From contig JALOBU010000021.1 of assembly GCA_023228145.1 (NCBI GenBank), positions 1 through 51,464 of the forward strand: a stretch of DNA of 51,464 nucleotides. Reading direction: 5' to 3'. The notes beneath the pieces were generated by a model. The model was not told where the DNA came from, did no database searches, and saw only the letters and a program-made list of their open reading frames with translations. The position numbers and the translations under genes are program-made. The stretch comes from Bacteroidales bacterium. Its GTDB lineage: Bacteria; Bacteroidota; Bacteroidia; Bacteroidales; CAIWKO01. Positions 1-8,803 of this stretch are shown here, one piece after another; the first letter of the stretch is position 1; every line of letters begins with the position of its first letter.

Positions 1-1
1 T

Positions 2-823
2 TCGGCTAACTGGGTAAGTGTCTTTGTAAAAGAATTACCAACAGCTATAGTGCAAGTGGATGACGATACTATATGCATAGGAGATACTATAACCATAAGT
101 ATTTCTTTGTCTGGTTCAGGCCCGTGGTTGCTTAAGGGATTAACAAAAACTGAATTTGGTGGCTCACCCGAGAGCTTGCCCGACACTCTTGTTAATACAA
201 GCCCTTTCATCATAAAAGATACTCCTCATGTAAGTGCATATTACCATATTGAAAGCTTTGAAGACTATTCTACGGGTTGCTCCAATGACAGCGCCAACTG
301 GGTTACAGTTTTTGTGAATCCATTACCTGATGTTAATCTGGGAAATGACACAACAATCTGTGCAGATCAATACATTACACTTGATGCAGGCAATATCGGC
401 GCTGAATTCTTATGGACTCCCGGCGAGTCGATTAATCATGCAATCACATTAGATGGCAGTGTTCTGGGTACAGGTTCATTTACATACTCTGTAGATGTAA
501 ACTTAAGTGGATGCGTAACTTCAGATACAATTGTTGTTACCTTTGATCCATGCACAGGCATAAATGAAAATGGTGAAGGGGTTAGTATCAGCATTGTCCC
601 CAACCCTTCAAATGGATTATTCCATCTCAGTGTTGAAGGAATTGAAGGTAATTCACTATTGACAATTTATTCCATCAATGGCCAGATAATTTTCAGTGAA
701 CAAGTAGATAATTCAGGCTTGGTTAATAAACCTATTGATTTGAAATCATTCCCGAAAGGCATGTATTTCCTTCACCTGATAAATAATAATCTGAACCATA
801 CAGAAAAAATTATCATTGAATAA
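2..823 (+). CDS. Secreted repeat protein with T9SS type A sorting domain (5' end outside window)
   Basis: The reading frame is open to the left edge, so the N-terminus is missing; the GTG at 50 is only an internal codon. An extracellular or surface role is inferred. The phrase SANWVSVFV at the edge recurs about 95 codons later as SANWVTVFV, which marks tandem PKD/Ig-like repeats in which each unit opens with a conserved cysteine region (DTICIGDT and DTTICADQ). The last ~80 residues, starting around VPNPSNGLFHLSV and ending in EKIIIE, match the type IX secretion sorting domain of Bacteroidota: a PNP motif, a YSINGQ-like strand, and FPKGMYFLHL near the end. The ligand or activity cannot be told from this fragment. 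It converges on the 875-2449 gene, with a hairpin terminator between them. Confidence 0.85.
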   Translation, partial: SANWVSVFVKELPTAIVQVDDDTICIGDTITISISLSGSGPWLLKGLTKTEFGGSPESLPDTLVNTSPFIIKDTPHVSAYYHIESFEDYSTGCSNDSANWVTVFVNPLPDVNLGNDTTICADQYITLDAGNIGAEFLWTPGESINHAITLDGSVLGTGSFTYSVDVNLSGCVTSDTIVVTFDPCTGINENGEGVSISIVPNPSNGLFHLSVEGIEGNSLLTIYSINGQIIFSEQVDNSGLVNKPIDLKSFPKGMYFLHLINNNLNHTEKIIIE

Positions 824-840
824 CAAAACTTCTGTAACAA

Positions 841-871
841 AAAAAGCGGTGGTAATTCACCGCTTTTTTTA
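841..871. terminator. Bidirectional rho-independent terminator
   Basis: The stem AGCGGTG/CACCGCT has a 6-base loop, with an A-run on its left and a T-run on its right. It can therefore terminate transcription arriving from both the T9SS gene (plus strand) and the radical SAM operon (minus strand). It marks the left boundary of the biosynthetic operon. Confidence 0.85.
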
Positions 872-874
872 TGC

Positions 875-2449
875 TTATATATTTCTGCTGTTCTTTACAT
901 GCAACTCCCACGGGCCAATATCATAACGCCTTATCATCTGTCTGAAGTGTTCTGATTCTGAGTTAAGTTCATTTATGTACTTATGATAACTTACCATTGA
1001 CAAGATGTGCGACAGGCCCATATCTACAGCTGTTTTTTTCTTTCGGATAAAAGAAATCATTATCAAAAAGAACTTTCTTTTATAGGGTTCTGAAGTAAAA
1101 ATAAACTCTTTGAGCAGTTTAAAAACAAGCTTTGCACGAAAGGCAACACTTGGGTTTCCATCATTATATTTTTTAGTAAAAAACCCATCACCAAAAAGTA
1201 TTTTAGCTTTATGATATATTGACTCATAAGAATACATTCTTATAAGAGTTTCCAGATACTTGTCGAACAATTCAATCTGAGACATCTTTTTATAATGAAT
1301 GCATGGAAACAATCCACCCATCATATCCCTGTCAATATCGTACATCCGCCCTTCAGCAGTCAGGCGTTTTTCAAGTTCTGATCCATAAGGCGCTCCAAGT
1401 ATGTTAAAATTTATGTACGACAATCCTGTTTTTTGTGTGAAATAGTATAAACTTTCAAACTCTTCCGGAGTATCATTATCAAAACCGATGACAAAGGAAG
1501 CTGTGATATGAATCCCGTATGAATGTATTTTCTTAATAGCATCTTCATAAATCAGGGCATCACGGTTTTGCCTTTTCTTTGTTTCGTATAAGCTCCCGGC
1601 ATTTAAGGATTCAAAACCTATCAAAATGTTAAAACAACCGGCATCGTTCATTGCTTTCAGCAGGTCCTCATCTCTGGCAATATCAATACTTGCCATACAT
1701 CCCCAGGATATTTTCAGGGGTTTTAAAGCCGTCATTAATTCGTGAGCATATTTTTTGTTTGCAGTCAGGTTGTCATCCACAAACAGCATTTTTCTGACCG
1801 GTAACGATTTTATTTCTTCTATGACATTTTCAATATTCCGATAGCGCATTTTGTTGCCAAAAAGATTGGTTACCAAACAAAATTCACATTTGTAAGGGCA
1901 ACCTCTTGAAACCTGTATCCCAACCTGAAAAACTTTTTTCATATCAACAAGGTCCCATCTTGGTAAAGGAATATTTTTAAAATCGCAATAATTGCCAGGG
2001 TTATAAACCGATTTTAGTTCATTCTTTTCAATATCCTGCAGGCATTGCTCCCAGGAACCTTCTGCCTCACCAACCACAACTGCATCGGCATGCTTGCTTG
2101 CTTCTTCAACCATATATGAAACATAAGGCCCTCCAAGTATAACTTTTACGCCGGCAGACCGGTATGCATCACATATTTCGTAAGCGCGTTTTACAGTGGT
2201 TGCCAATGCTGAAATACCTGCAATATCAGGCAATTCTTTAGGTAATTTTTCTATATCCTCATCAATAATGCGTACCTCATATTCGGGGGGAGTTAAAGCC
2301 GCAATCATGGGCATCGCAAGGGAAAGCATAAACTTTTTCTTCCCCATCATTTTACATAGCTCCGTCTGCCCGTAATAATTTACATATTGCTGTTTCGGCA
2401 AAATGAGGTATATCTTTTTTCTTCCGTTTTGCTTCTTTTTTGAAGTCAT
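875..2449 (-). CDS. B12-binding domain radical SAM protein (DUF4070-like C-terminus)
   Basis: This 524-residue protein has a cobalamin-binding Rossmann-like region at about residues 15-150 (IIDEDIEKLP, VKVILGGPYV, ADAVVVGEAEGSW). The radical SAM core follows, with the CxxxCxxC cluster ligands at C184, C188 and C191 in SRGCPYKCEFC. A C-terminal region with FPCIHYKKMSQIEL resembles DUF4070. Family members use adenosylcobalamin or methylcobalamin with SAM for radical methylation, ring formation or rearrangement of unactivated carbons. The substrate is not visible; neighbours argue for an acyl chain. It is the last gene of the minus-strand operon, 4 bases after the KAS III-like gene and just before the terminator at 841-871. 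The ATG start at 2449 is clear. Confidence 0.88.
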   Translation of the reverse strand: MTSKKKQNGRKKIYLILPKQQYVNYYGQTELCKMMGKKKFMLSLAMPMIAALTPPEYEVRIIDEDIEKLPKELPDIAGISALATTVKRAYEICDAYRSAGVKVILGGPYVSYMVEEASKHADAVVVGEAEGSWEQCLQDIEKNELKSVYNPGNYCDFKNIPLPRWDLVDMKKVFQVGIQVSRGCPYKCEFCLVTNLFGNKMRYRNIENVIEEIKSLPVRKMLFVDDNLTANKKYAHELMTALKPLKISWGCMASIDIARDEDLLKAMNDAGCFNILIGFESLNAGSLYETKKRQNRDALIYEDAIKKIHSYGIHITASFVIGFDNDTPEEFESLYYFTQKTGLSYINFNILGAPYGSELEKRLTAEGRMYDIDRDMMGGLFPCIHYKKMSQIELFDKYLETLIRMYSYESIYHKAKILFGDGFFTKKYNDGNPSVAFRAKLVFKLLKEFIFTSEPYKRKFFLIMISFIRKKKTAVDMGLSHILSMVSYHKYINELNSESEHFRQMIRRYDIGPWELHVKNSRNI

Positions 2450-2453
2450 AATA

Positions 2454-3563
2454 TCAGTAATACCTTAATGTAAAACCCGCCTGCATAAATTTGCTTACTT
2501 CTGTAACAAAACTGAGAATTATATCATTTTCTGAAAGTTTTTCTTCGCGGATAATTTTATCAAGACAAATGAAAACCATAGGCGGGCCGACATATCCCAT
2601 GTCATTCATTTTGGTGTACAAAGCTTCCCTTTTGATACCCAGAGACTCGCATTCATCCATGATTAACTCAGCAATATGCTTGGATGGGAAATTCACCTGA
2701 AAATACTTCACGCTCGTAGCATCAATATCGTATTTTTCCATCATTCTTCGTAACCCTTTATAAAACACAGAACCATCGACATCATGAAAATGCAACCGTA
2801 ATTGCTCGTTGAACATCTGAGCAAGATGGTGAGCTCCGGTTTCAAACTCCTTCTTTGGATTTTGCCAGTATGCCGGGCGTCTGTTCAGCATGGCTGCAGG
2901 TTTATTACCTCCTATTGACTCGATATAGGCATTCTCGACAATAAGTCCTGATTTTTCTGGTGTATTTTGCAGTACCAATGCGCCTGCGCCATCACATAAA
3001 AAATAACGGAGAAAGAGTTCTTCTTTCTTTATCAGTGGCTGGTTATAATATTCGGCGATAAGTTCGGAAGAGGAAATACCTGAGGATATTACCAGTGCAT
3101 TATCGTACCGCCCTGACTTAATAAATTCGTAAGCAACAAGAAAAGCTTTATAGGCAGAAGTGCAGTTGGCATGTATTGATATTTCGCTGCAGGAAGTAAT
3201 ACCTAATGCTTCCTGTATCCTGACACTGGCAGTAGGCATTTGATGCTGGTGAGCGCTGCCGTATGCAATAAACTGTATGTTTTCAGGAATAAGGCCTGCA
3301 TGATTCAAAGCTTCTTTCGCCGCTTTCACCGACATGCTTACGTTGTCTTCAAAAAATTCACGGGTATCCGGATCTATAGCAAAGTGATAATAGTCAATAT
3401 CCAACATTTCTTTCATCAGAGGTTTAATCCGGGTAAACCATTTCGCAACAGCAAATGGAGCCTCTGATATTTTGCCCAAGTATCTTTCAACATCATCAAA
3501 AGCAACAGCATTTCCCGGAAGAAAACGCCCCGTGCCGCATATTTTAACATTTCTGTTTTTCAT
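2454..3563 (-). CDS. Beta-ketoacyl-ACP synthase III-like protein with altered active site
   Basis: The 369-residue thiolase-fold protein belongs to the FabH/OleA/DarB-type group. The nucleophile is visible as C134 in HANCTSAYKAF, and the glycine-rich DGAGALVL (191-198) matches the family. The other two catalytic residues of KAS III, His in PHQAN and Asn in YGNTSAAS, appear replaced: the matching places read QVNFPSKH (N291) and GYVGPPMV. Condensing enzymes that lack the canonical His or Asn often couple two acyl chains or transfer acyl groups instead of elongating. The start overlaps the upstream crotonase stop by 20 bases, indicating coupling. No ACP or KAS II lies in the operon, so its acyl donor must come from elsewhere. 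Confidence 0.82.
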   Translation of the reverse strand: MKNRNVKICGTGRFLPGNAVAFDDVERYLGKISEAPFAVAKWFTRIKPLMKEMLDIDYYHFAIDPDTREFFEDNVSMSVKAAKEALNHAGLIPENIQFIAYGSAHQHQMPTASVRIQEALGITSCSEISIHANCTSAYKAFLVAYEFIKSGRYDNALVISSGISSSELIAEYYNQPLIKKEELFLRYFLCDGAGALVLQNTPEKSGLIVENAYIESIGGNKPAAMLNRRPAYWQNPKKEFETGAHHLAQMFNEQLRLHFHDVDGSVFYKGLRRMMEKYDIDATSVKYFQVNFPSKHIAELIMDECESLGIKREALYTKMNDMGYVGPPMVFICLDKIIREEKLSENDIILSFVTEVSKFMQAGFTLRYY

Positions 3564-4224
3564 GACAGAATTGTTTTAGGTATTTGTACAGATACGCCTG
3601 CCGTAAGCTAAAATTGTAATCAACTGAAATGTTTTTTGCAAAAGATACTGCAGCTTCAAAAATTAAACTTTTATTAATAACAATATCCACTATGCCTAAT
3701 TCCAGTGCCTCCCCGGCATTAAGGTTTTTCCCCCCTAATAATATTTCTATAGAGTTTTTTTTATCAACAAGTTCAGATAAATAGTAAGTGCCCCCGCAGC
3801 CCGGCATAAGATTGAACCCTGATTCAGGAGATCCTATAATGATATTGGGAGCTGCAAAACGAAAATGACAAGAGAGTGCCAGCTCAGTGGCAACACCAAT
3901 GCAAACCCCTTTAATTATAGCAATTACAGGTATTTTTAATTTGCGAATGGTTTCAAACACAAAACTGTTGATCGTAAAAAAATCCTCTGCAGAAGAAAAA
4001 TCGCTACCTGGATGAGACAGCAAATCATCCACATCTGCACCCGAAGAAAAATGCCTTCCCGAACCACTGATAATAACAGCCTGCAATGAAGTATTTTTTT
4101 GAATCTTTTCACATATAATTTTGAGCTCATGAAACATCGTTTTACCCATGCTGTTTGAAGGAGGCCTGTTTAATTCAATAAAGCATAGGTTATCATTGAT
4201 ATTACAAGATACAAAATTTAGCAT
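3544..4224 (-). CDS. Enoyl-CoA hydratase/isomerase family protein (crotonase A)
   Basis: The protein is 226 residues, slightly short for a crotonase (about 255 is usual). The oxyanion-hole loop GRHFSSGADVDDL is present, as are Glu in ATELAL and Glu in SPESGFNLMPGCGGT, which match the two catalytic glutamates of rat enoyl-CoA hydratase (E144 and E164). The glycine that normally precedes the first Glu by three residues (G141) appears to be Val (GVATE), so the second oxyanion contact may be changed. It is probably cytoplasmic and acts on an enoyl or hydroxyacyl thioester. It lies 6 bases after crotonase B and overlaps the KAS III-like gene. Isomerase, hydrolase or scaffold roles are possible; hydration is not proven. 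Confidence 0.85.
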   Translation of the reverse strand: MLNFVSCNINDNLCFIELNRPPSNSMGKTMFHELKIICEKIQKNTSLQAVIISGSGRHFSSGADVDDLLSHPGSDFSSAEDFFTINSFVFETIRKLKIPVIAIIKGVCIGVATELALSCHFRFAAPNIIIGSPESGFNLMPGCGGTYYLSELVDKKNSIEILLGGKNLNAGEALELGIVDIVINKSLIFEAAVSFAKNISVDYNFSLRQAYLYKYLKQFCHEKQKC

Positions 4225-4230
4225 AAACCA

Positions 4231-4971
4231 TTATTTTTTTCTTCGTTCAATTTCTTTGGCTGCCAGTTGGCAGAACAATCTGGTTTCCGCACGCAGCGCA
4301 TCTTCCATCGGAAGTGTTGCCGCGTTAGCAAGAGCTTCCATTATAGACACAATAACTTCTTTGGGCTTACTATCAAGCAATTGTTGCAAATAGTTAACAG
4401 AAAATTCAAGAACATTTTTCCCGGGGATGTTATCTACAACACCAATAGATAGAGCTTTCTCTGCACTAATAATATCTCCGGATAATAATGTCTGCACGGA
4501 AAGTGATGTGCCGATTTTTTTGTTAATCCTGAATATGCCTCCCAGTCCAGGCATAAGATTGTTAAGAACTTCAGGAAATGCAAAAACTGCCGTAGGTGTT
4601 GAAAAACGCATATGACAGGATAATGCTATTTCAAGCCCTCCTCCAAAGCATGCTCCGCTGACAGCCGCTATAACAGGTATGTTCAGATTGGATATAGCGG
4701 TAAGCAATTCCATACCTTTACCCATCTCTTGATTTAATTTGTTTTCATTTGATGCAAGTATAAATAATTCATCAAGGCCGGCACCTGCAGAAAAATGCCT
4801 GCCGGAACCCGAAATAACCATACCCTTGATATCTTTTTCATCAGCTATCTTTCTTATCCGATGAACAGGGATAAACTCCGGAGTCAAAATAAAATTCTGA
4901 GGAGGGTTGTTTATCAGTATTACCGCTATGCAACCTTGTTTTTCAATGATATAATTCGCTTCCCGTTTCAA
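4231..4971 (-). CDS. Enoyl-CoA hydratase/isomerase family protein (crotonase B)
   Basis: A 246-residue crotonase with both expected glutamates: GGGLEIALSCH and AFPEVLNNLMPGLGG. The oxyanion loop GRHFSAGAGLDEL is also intact, so this copy looks like a canonical hydratase or isomerase. It is a diverged paralogue of the neighbouring 226-residue protein. The start codon is TTG at 4971, whose last bases overlap the thioesterase stop (TTGA), giving translational coupling; no closer ATG exists. Adjacent, unequal crotonases suggest two consecutive steps or a heteromer acting on the same acyl intermediate. Confidence 0.87.
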   Translation of the reverse strand: MKREANYIIEKQGCIAVILINNPPQNFILTPEFIPVHRIRKIADEKDIKGMVISGSGRHFSAGAGLDELFILASNENKLNQEMGKGMELLTAISNLNIPVIAAVSGACFGGGLEIALSCHMRFSTPTAVFAFPEVLNNLMPGLGGIFRINKKIGTSLSVQTLLSGDIISAEKALSIGVVDNIPGKNVLEFSVNYLQQLLDSKPKEVIVSIMEALANAATLPMEDALRAETRLFCQLAAKEIERRKK

Positions 4972-5369
4972 GATTTCTGATATTTATGTATCAATGTTTC
5001 AAAATATTCAGGAATGCTGCAGGGTGTTCTGGTTTTATCAATGGGTATTAGTTTAACTTCAGAGGATGAGATTTTAATTCCTGAATCTGTATTAATCATT
5101 TTATGTACAAATATCACATAGGGCCCGCTAAACTTAATATTTGTTTTAATCATCAGGTTGTCAAAAAGACAAGCCTCACGGGAATACCTGATATGAATAT
5201 CAGTTACAACCATCATCAGCTCTTCTTTTTGAAACTTTTCCAACAGGCCGGTTTTTTTCATGATATCCCAGCGAGCTTGTTCAAAATAATTCAGATACAC
5301 AGCATTGTTAACATGATTATATGAATCAAGCTCATAACCTCTGACCGATAAATGATATTCAAAATCCAT
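4968..5369 (-). CDS. Acyl-CoA/ACP thioesterase, 4HBT (hotdog) family
   Basis: At 133 residues this has the usual single-hotdog length. The segment YELDSYNHVNNAVYLNYFEQ matches the YbgC/FadM-type 4HBT signature, including the catalytic Asp region and the long helix after HVNN. It likely hydrolyses or transfers the acyl thioester made by the cluster, releasing a free acid. Relatives in polyene and PUFA clusters act as product-release enzymes or as dehydratase-like helpers. It sits between an unknown 131-residue protein and crotonase B, with a stop/start overlap to the latter. Confidence 0.85.
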   Translation of the reverse strand: MDFEYHLSVRGYELDSYNHVNNAVYLNYFEQARWDIMKKTGLLEKFQKEELMMVVTDIHIRYSREACLFDNLMIKTNIKFSGPYVIFVHKMINTDSGIKISSSEVKLIPIDKTRTPCSIPEYFETLIHKYQKS

Positions 5370-5403
5370 TAGTTCATATAATTACAAATAACAAAATAAT
5401 ACC

Positions 5404-5799
5404 TTACTTATTTCCAATAAACTCATCTACTTTATCTTTACTAATCTGCTCCCAGCAAGGGTTTTGAAACGACTCTCCATTCCATGTAAGCTTTACACGA
5501 AAAAAGTCTTCATTCATAAAGGTTAATTTTGATTGGGTATCAGGCGTACGAACAATAAAAATTAATTTTTCGGGGTTGATATTCCTTTGGTTACATAAGC
5601 GTGTTGCAAGTTGAACACAAAAGTTAGTAACGGAAGTGCCCGGATTTTCAGCATATAACTCCGTAGCAATAATTACTGAATGTTCACTACCATACACAAT
5701 TTTTATTCCACAACGGGAAGGCACATCCCATTGTCCTTTAAAATCATAAATTTCATCAAAGTATGCAGATTGAATATCTTTGTTGAATTGTTTGAGCAT
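5404..5799 (-). CDS. Conserved-looking small protein of unknown function
   Basis: A 131-residue soluble protein without signal peptide or membrane segment. I do not recognise the family. Visible features are an acidic-aromatic N-terminus (SAYFDEIYDFKGQWDVPSR), a mixed alpha/beta pattern and two cysteines around CVQLATRLC. Its position between a B12 radical SAM enzyme and a thioesterase, with spacings of 16 and 34 bases, indicates a role in the same pathway. It could be a carrier, partner subunit or cyclase-like factor. No serine in a DSL-type motif is present, so it is not a standard acyl carrier protein. Confidence 0.7.
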   Translation of the reverse strand: MLKQFNKDIQSAYFDEIYDFKGQWDVPSRCGIKIVYGSEHSVIIATELYAENPGTSVTNFCVQLATRLCNQRNINPEKLIFIVRTPDTQSKLTFMNEDFFRVKLTWNGESFQNPCWEQISKDKVDEFIGNK

Positions 5800-5815
5800 A
5801 AAAAATTTTTTCTGT

Positions 5816-7081
5816 TTATCTTTTTATCTTCTTTCCAAAGCTATTGTTAGCAATTTCTTCACGTATAGGTTTATACGTTCCGTCAGCAATTTCTTTCATA
5901 ATTACAGAACGGAATAATTTGAACATTTTTTCGGCCTGTGTTTCTTCTTTATAAAAAGTATCCCAGGCATAATGGTACAATTCCTGAAGGCGTTCGGGGG
6001 ACATGTGTTTGGGGTTAATAACAACTTTTCCTGCATTGTAGTGATTCCAGTCGAAATCGATGATGCGGTTTTGTCTTAGCAGGTCGTCATAAGCCTTGGT
6101 ATGCGGAAATGGTGTAAGGACCGTAAACTCAGCAAGGTCGAGGTTTATTTCCAATAAGAAATCTATCAGGCGTTTAATATCGTCTTCTGTATGGTCGTCT
6201 GTTCCGAGCAAAATGGTTCCTTCAACGGCAATGCCATGGTCGTGGTATCTTTTCACTCTGTTCCGGATATAATCGGAAGTATCGAACACTGCCTGATAAA
6301 CAAACCATGCCCCGGCCTGTGCGGCAAGGTCAAGCACTTCATCATCATCTTCTATCGGGTGAGAACACCATTTTTTCTTAAAGGGTATCATCTCACGAAA
6401 AAGATCTAATTCCCATTGTTTATCCTGCGCCAGGGAGTTATCAACTATGAACAATCGGTTATTATTAATGGTTGCAAGTTCTTCCACAACCCTTTCTATC
6501 GGGCGAGGACGAAACTTTTTACCTCCTAAATAGGCAACCGCGCATGGGTAACAATTGTATTTACACCCTCTCGAAGCGTGAAAAAGGTCAACCATACGTA
6601 GTCCTTTATGATAATACTTTTCATCATTCAAAATACTTCTTCTGGCAGGCCCGACAAGATTTATATCGGGGTTTTCAGTCATGTAATTGTACACTTTCTG
6701 AAGCTTATTGTTTTTGAAATCATCAAAAACCTTGTCAAGGCGCCCTTCAACTTCTCCCAGGAAAATAGAGTCTGCATATTGCAGGGTTTCCTCTGCATGC
6801 AGCATGGTTGAAATCCCTCCAAAAATAACTTTCTTGCCTCTTTGACGATATTCTGCGGCTATTTCCCAGCCTCTTTTAATCTGCCCTGTAAGCATCATTG
6901 AGATGCCAATCAAATCCGCGTCATCATCATAAGTCAACGTATCAACATTTTCATCAATAAAGTTAATTTCAACATCTTCTGGCAATGCTGCGGCCATCAC
7001 AACCGGCCCATGAGGCGGGAGGTTAAATGTAGTCTGTCCTTCAAGTTTTTCCCATTTAGGGTAAATTAGTTTAAATTTCAT
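5816..7081 (-). CDS. B12-binding domain radical SAM protein
   Basis: A 421-residue enzyme of the B12-dependent radical SAM class. The N-terminal cobalamin domain shows FIDENVDTL, DLIGISMML, GKKVIFGGIS and ADSIFLGEVEGR in the usual order. The 4Fe-4S ligands are C173, C177 and C180 in SRGCKYNCYPC. It is only distantly like the 524-residue enzyme at the far end of the operon, so the two probably catalyse different steps. Family chemistry includes methyl transfer to sp3 carbon and radical cyclisation. It is preceded by a 190-base AT-rich gap with a possible promoter, so it may start a second transcript of the cluster. Confidence 0.88.
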   Translation of the reverse strand: MKFKLIYPKWEKLEGQTTFNLPPHGPVVMAAALPEDVEINFIDENVDTLTYDDDADLIGISMMLTGQIKRGWEIAAEYRQRGKKVIFGGISTMLHAEETLQYADSIFLGEVEGRLDKVFDDFKNNKLQKVYNYMTENPDINLVGPARRSILNDEKYYHKGLRMVDLFHASRGCKYNCYPCAVAYLGGKKFRPRPIERVVEELATINNNRLFIVDNSLAQDKQWELDLFREMIPFKKKWCSHPIEDDDEVLDLAAQAGAWFVYQAVFDTSDYIRNRVKRYHDHGIAVEGTILLGTDDHTEDDIKRLIDFLLEINLDLAEFTVLTPFPHTKAYDDLLRQNRIIDFDWNHYNAGKVVINPKHMSPERLQELYHYAWDTFYKEETQAEKMFKLFRSVIMKEIADGTYKPIREEIANNSFGKKIKR

Positions 7082-7181
7082 ATTTGATTACAACGATTAA
7101 AAGCAGTAATTATTTAGCATTTTTTTCACTAACCTTAAAAAATTATAATTTTTAGCTTAATATATTCAGTTAAATTGCCAA

Positions 7182-7219
7182 CAAAGATAATTTAAAAAAT
7201 TAAAAACATCCCATTCAAA
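7182..7219 (-). promoter_or_regulatory. Possible internal promoter of the biosynthetic locus
   Basis: Read on the minus strand, TATCTTTG at 7189-7182 fits the Bacteroidota -7 box TAnnTTTG. A TTTG lies upstream at 7219-7216, but the 26-base spacing is longer than the usual 19-21, so the -33 assignment is weak. It lies in a 190-base AT-rich gap without genes, about 100 bases ahead of the radical SAM gene starting at 7081. Confidence 0.3.
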
Positions 7220-7271
7220 GTTGACACTAATACATATTAAAATATTATTAATTAAAATTAGGTTCCGAAAA

Positions 7272-8774
7272 TTAACAAGCATCATTAATACTTTTTACAA
7301 GGTACTTCATGCCCAGCAATTCCGAACAGGTAGTTATGGAACCAATAGTTACTCCCAACACCCCGTGTAATATAATATTTTGTCCTGCCAAATATAGATT
7401 GGGGATTTTTGTTCTCGGAGAAATAAGTGTTTTTATAGGGTCGTTGCTATCTTTCAAAATTCCATACATTGAGCCGTCAACGGTACCTGTATAATCCCGG
7501 TATGTAAGTGGTGTTGACGTATAATATTTCTTGATGCATTTCCTGAAACCCGGGAATTTCCTTTCCACCAAATCTAGTAAGGATTCTGCTCTTTCTTTTT
7601 TAAATTCAAGATATTCAAGCCCCCGGTTTCTTTCTTGAGTATGTTCCCATTTTTTTACTTCATCCATATGCATATAAGTCATAATCATTGCATTGCTTGC
7701 ATACTTTGTACTAGCAGAAGTTGCAGGGGTTATAAGCAAAAAGTTGCCCGGCCATTTAAAATCCGTTGAAGTTTCTGATATCCAGACATTATCATTAATG
7801 TAATAATAGTGATTATAATTTAAATATTCCAGAGAATCTGGCTGACAAACAATATACACTGTAAAATTGGAAATAGTGTTTTCAAGGGAATTAATTCGCT
7901 TGCGATAAACGTACCTTAAATACTTTTCATCAATCATTTTGATTGTATTCACAGGGTGAATAGTTGAAATAAAAGTTTTGCCTTCGACAATTTCATTATT
8001 CCCAAGTTTGACAGCAATAAGTTCATCACTATTATTAAAAATAAAATTTGTAACCCTGTTATTTGTTATGATGGTGCCCCCGTTTAACTTGATTTTACTT
8101 GCGAGTATGTCGGCAACCTGAGAACTACCATCCACAATGCGCCACGTACTTTCAATAAATGAATTGTTAACCAAAGCATGAACATACAGGGGGGTTTTTT
8201 CTTTCACTCCAGCGTATAGAGGGTTTATCCCCGCCAAAACTTTTTGAAGTTTCACATCCTTAGTAATATTTTGAATATAAATATATGCATTCTCATAAAA
8301 AAAACTCATCTCCGGCAGATTCAGCGCATCATTAGAAATGTTATATAATGGGAAATGTTCACAAATATTTTTAATTTTTTCAAGATAAGTATGAATGGCG
8401 TTCTTCTCTTTAGGGAAATATTGCGTCAGTGTATCTGCAAAACGCTTATGTCCCATGGCGTAACGATATTCCTGAGGGTCTCCATCAAAAGAAATGACAT
8501 CAAACGAATTTTCATCCATTCTTTTCAGTTTAAGATTTTGCATCAGCTCAAAATACTTAAAATATTTATTCAATACCTGGCCTTCGTCCAGGCTGCCAAT
8601 GTAATGGATACCCGTATCGAAAACACAATTATCCCTTTTGAAATTCTGCAGACAACCCCCAATCTGAGAATGTTGCTCCAAAATACAAACATTATATCCT
8701 TCTTTGCTCAAAATATACCCGCATTGAAGCCCACTCAGGCCGCTTCCAATAATCACTACGTCGTACTTTCCCAC
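7272..8774 (-). CDS. FAD-dependent oxidoreductase, CrtI/retinol-saturase family
   Basis: A 500-residue protein beginning with a dinucleotide-binding motif, VVIIGSGLSGLQCGY (residues 6-20), then EQHSQIGGCLQNF and DTGIHYIG, which match the phytoene desaturase/all-trans-retinol 13,14-reductase branch. The C-terminal GTVDGSMYGI and NLYLAGQNIILHGVLG are the second FAD-contact region. It should desaturate, saturate or isomerise a conjugated or long acyl chain near the membrane. Related oxidoreductases occur in flexirubin and aryl-polyene clusters. The start codon is GTG at 8774, directly before the Rossmann fold. It lies 29 bases after the MMPL fusion gene. Confidence 0.86.
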   Translation of the reverse strand: MGKYDVVIIGSGLSGLQCGYILSKEGYNVCILEQHSQIGGCLQNFKRDNCVFDTGIHYIGSLDEGQVLNKYFKYFELMQNLKLKRMDENSFDVISFDGDPQEYRYAMGHKRFADTLTQYFPKEKNAIHTYLEKIKNICEHFPLYNISNDALNLPEMSFFYENAYIYIQNITKDVKLQKVLAGINPLYAGVKEKTPLYVHALVNNSFIESTWRIVDGSSQVADILASKIKLNGGTIITNNRVTNFIFNNSDELIAVKLGNNEIVEGKTFISTIHPVNTIKMIDEKYLRYVYRKRINSLENTISNFTVYIVCQPDSLEYLNYNHYYYINDNVWISETSTDFKWPGNFLLITPATSASTKYASNAMIMTYMHMDEVKKWEHTQERNRGLEYLEFKKERAESLLDLVERKFPGFRKCIKKYYTSTPLTYRDYTGTVDGSMYGILKDSNDPIKTLISPRTKIPNLYLAGQNIILHGVLGVTIGSITTCSELLGMKYLVKSINDAC

Positions 8775-8803
8775 TTCTAAAGGTTTATTTTTTTATGCGA
8801 ATA

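Noticed and set aside
875..7081. Hopanoid or ladderane assignment from the B12 radical SAM genes
   Set aside because: No squalene-hopene cyclase or other diagnostic genes are nearby; radical SAM motifs alone do not specify the product.
7082..7271. Cobalamin riboswitch ahead of the B12 radical SAM gene
   Set aside because: The gap is AT-rich; no B12-box-like conserved core or long GC stems are visible.
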